A stretch of DNA of 39,071 nt. Source: JBAWWY01 sp037144355. Its GTDB lineage: Bacteria > Bacillota > Clostridia > Peptostreptococcales > Anaerovoracaceae. The position numbers were made by a program, and so were the translations under genes. Below are positions 37,528 to 39,071 of the stretch, piece by piece. Each line of letters starts with the position of its first letter. Within the stretch, counting starts at the first letter, position 1. The stretch spans positions 1 to 39,071 of the forward strand of contig JBAWWY010000012.1 of the NCBI GenBank assembly GCA_037144355.1, in the 5' to 3' direction. The notes beneath the pieces are model-generated. The model saw only the letters and a list, made by a program, of their open reading frames with translations. It had not been told where the DNA came from and searched no databases.

Positions 37528-39071
37528 ATGAAAAACTTAAAGATTATCATAGATAACAAGGAAATTGTTGTTCCTGAAGGCACAACGATTCTTGAAGCCG
37601 CTAAAAAAGTAAATATCAATATCCCACATCTTTGCTACCATCCGGATCAAGCCATAAAAGCAAATTGCAGGCTATGCGTAGTCGACGTTGCCGGTAGCAG
37701 AAAACTTACCCCTGCTTGTTCATCCTTTGTTTTCGAAGGTATGGAAGTTAAAACAAACACAAAAAAAGTAAGAGACATGCAAAAGGGTATTTTAGAATTA
37801 ATCCTTGCAAACCATGATCAAAATTGTCTTCAGTGCTTGAGAAACGGGAATTGTGAACTTCAAGACCTTTGTAGAAGATTCAATATCTCAAAAACCAATC
37901 TTGAAGATACCGTTCAAGCTTTGCCTTTGGATAACACAAACCCATCTTTGATTAGAGATTCAGCAAAGTGCATCAAATGCAATAGATGTGTTGAAGCCTG
38001 TCAAAAGACTCAAGAAGTTCATGCATTGACTCATTCCCATAGATCAGTTCATTACAACATCACACCTGCATATGGAGTGCCTCTTGAAGAAACATATTGT
38101 GTATTCTGTGGCCAGTGTGCAGCAGTATGCCCCGTTGGTGCCATTGTTGAAAATGATGAAACCCAGAAAGTCTGGGATGCACTTGACGATCCAAGAAAAC
38201 ATGTAATCGTACAAGTAGCACCAGCAGTAAGAGTTGCTCTTGGAGATGCATTCAACCTTCCTAAGGGAGACATCGTAACTGGTAAAATGGTTACAGCTCT
38301 TAGAAGAATTGGTTTTGCCCAGGTTTTCGACACCAACTTCACTGCCGACTTGACCATCATGGAAGAAGCCAGCGAACTTCTTAAGAGACTTAAGGAAGGT
38401 GGAACACTTCCATTGATAACTTCCTGTTCACCTGGCTGGGTAAACTTCATAGAAGGTAGATACGGCGAATTGCTTGGACATCTATCAACTTGCAAGTCTC
38501 CTCAACAGATGTTTGGAGCGCTTTCAAAATCATATTATGCAGATTTAATGGATATTGATCCAAAAGATATTTTCACAGTTTCCATCATGCCATGTACTGC
38601 AAAGAAATATGAAGCTAGAAGACCCGAAATGATGACAAACGGAGTGCCTGATGTTGATATAGCTCTTACTACAAGAGAATTAAGCCGAATGATAGATTCA
38701 GCGGGTATAGATTTTGTTGATTTGGAAGAAGGACAGTTTGACAATCCTTTTGGAATCGGTACTGGAGCTGGCGCGATCTTTGGTGCTTCCGGCGGCGTAA
38801 TGGAAGCTGCTTTAAGAACAGCTTACGAAGTCATTACAGGAAAAGGACTTCCAAGTCTTGATTTCCACCAGGTTAGAGGATTAGCTGGAATCAAGGAAGC
38901 AAACGTTGACATCGATGGTCTTGTTTTGAAGGTTGCCGTTGCACAAGGTCTTGGAAATGCTAAAAAAATCATCAAGCAAATTCAAAATGGAACATGCCAG
39001 TATGCTTTTGTTGAAATCATGGGTTGCCCTGGTGGATGCATAGGTGGAGGCGGACAGCCTGTCAAGTCCAC
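37528..39071 (+). CDS. hydA: [FeFe] hydrogenase catalytic subunit HydA, 3' end outside window
   Basis: The first 514 codons are present and the gene runs off the window. ATG 37528 follows AAAGGAGGT at the end of hydB. Domains in order: [2Fe-2S] (C36, C47, C50, C64); His-Cys [4Fe-4S] (H96, C100, C103, C109); two ferredoxin clusters (C148-C158 and C191-C201); then the H-cluster domain. L1 reads TSCSPGW (298-304), where the usual form is TSCCPxW. L2 is MPCTAKK (C356) and L3 is EIMGCPGGCIGGGGQP (C500, C504). It reduces protons with electrons from NADH and possibly ferredoxin, or runs in reverse. The Ser301 change is discussed as a finding. Confidence 0.94.
   Translation, partial: MKNLKIIIDNKEIVVPEGTTILEAAKKVNINIPHLCYHPDQAIKANCRLCVVDVAGSRKLTPACSSFVFEGMEVKTNTKKVRDMQKGILELILANHDQNCLQCLRNGNCELQDLCRRFNISKTNLEDTVQALPLDNTNPSLIRDSAKCIKCNRCVEACQKTQEVHALTHSHRSVHYNITPAYGVPLEETYCVFCGQCAAVCPVGAIVENDETQKVWDALDDPRKHVIVQVAPAVRVALGDAFNLPKGDIVTGKMVTALRRIGFAQVFDTNFTADLTIMEEASELLKRLKEGGTLPLITSCSPGWVNFIEGRYGELLGHLSTCKSPQQMFGALSKSYYADLMDIDPKDIFTVSIMPCTAKKYEARRPEMMTNGVPDVDIALTTRELSRMIDSAGIDFVDLEEGQFDNPFGIGTGAGAIFGASGGVMEAALRTAYEVITGKGLPSLDFHQVRGLAGIKEANVDIDGLVLKVAVAQGLGNAKKIIKQIQNGTCQYAFVEIMGCPGGCIGGGGQPVKS

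Noticed and set aside
38052..38744. Minus-strand frames opposite hydA
   Set aside because: They lie opposite continuous, motif-rich hydA coding sequence.
1..39071. tRNA or rRNA genes
   Set aside because: I found no cloverleaf with conserved GGTTCGA-type arms, nor any rRNA stretch, in the spacers I read.

Overview
The window looks like chromosome from a low-GC anaerobic Firmicute, probably Clostridia or Tissierellia-like. The signs are an NAD-linked [FeFe] hydrogenase operon, a corrinoid methyltransferase pair, a tungstate/molybdopterin cluster, the rapZ-whiA neighbourhood, strong AGGAGG-type ribosome sites and sigma-A promoters. I cannot name the genus from sequence alone. Most genes lie on the minus strand in long, tightly packed operons; argG-argH and the hydrogenase genes are on plus.

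Region 1-2450 is accessory. Two arrays of a ~45-base conserved block joined to variable hairpin blocks lie at 1-148 and 2161-2485. On the minus strand each array starts inside a coding 3' end reading HVEICSLLVRK...KRT. One of these is the real end of rlmD. The other is the end of an unrecognised reading-frame remnant that sits in frame behind an EFR1-type flavo-ferredoxin gene. A Phd/ParE-type toxin-antitoxin pair precedes the EFR1 gene. I read this as the scar of site-specific insertion at the 3' end of rlmD, a known type of target.

Region 2452-7900 holds rlmD, whiA, a NUDIX gene, rapZ, a PHP phosphatase and murB, read from murB downward. Region 8000-17110 is arginine biosynthesis: argGH on plus, and argB-argJ plus argC on minus. 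Paired ARG-box-like palindromes with the same 20-base spacing precede argG and argB. Mixed in are a carboxyltransferase subunit, a small DUF2007-type protein, a Fic-fold protein whose catalytic motif is destroyed, and a remnant of an inverted-repeat mobile element behind argH.

Region 17155-25300 is one tungstate/molybdenum-cofactor unit: a structured leader with an intrinsic terminator, tupB, tupC, a LysM-fused tupA, moeA, a moeA-PBP fusion, moaA, moaC and a MOSC protein. Region 25316-29200 has a PaaK-type CoA ligase with an ACT-domain partner, a LiaF-like/PspC envelope-stress set and a DUF1292 protein.

Region 29225-35291 is a run of mttC-like, mttB-like, asparaginase, hisC and uvrC. It is divergent from hydCBA (35744 to the window end, hydA cut off). 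The 450-base divergent spacer carries a near-perfect Rex-type operator on a hydrogenase promoter and a weaker one on the methyltransferase promoter. This suggests NADH/NAD+ control of both.

The most unusual items are the rlmD-tail arrays, the LysM-TupA fusion, the tup leader RNA, the dead-looking Fic protein, and a Cys-to-Ser change in the hydrogenase L1 motif.
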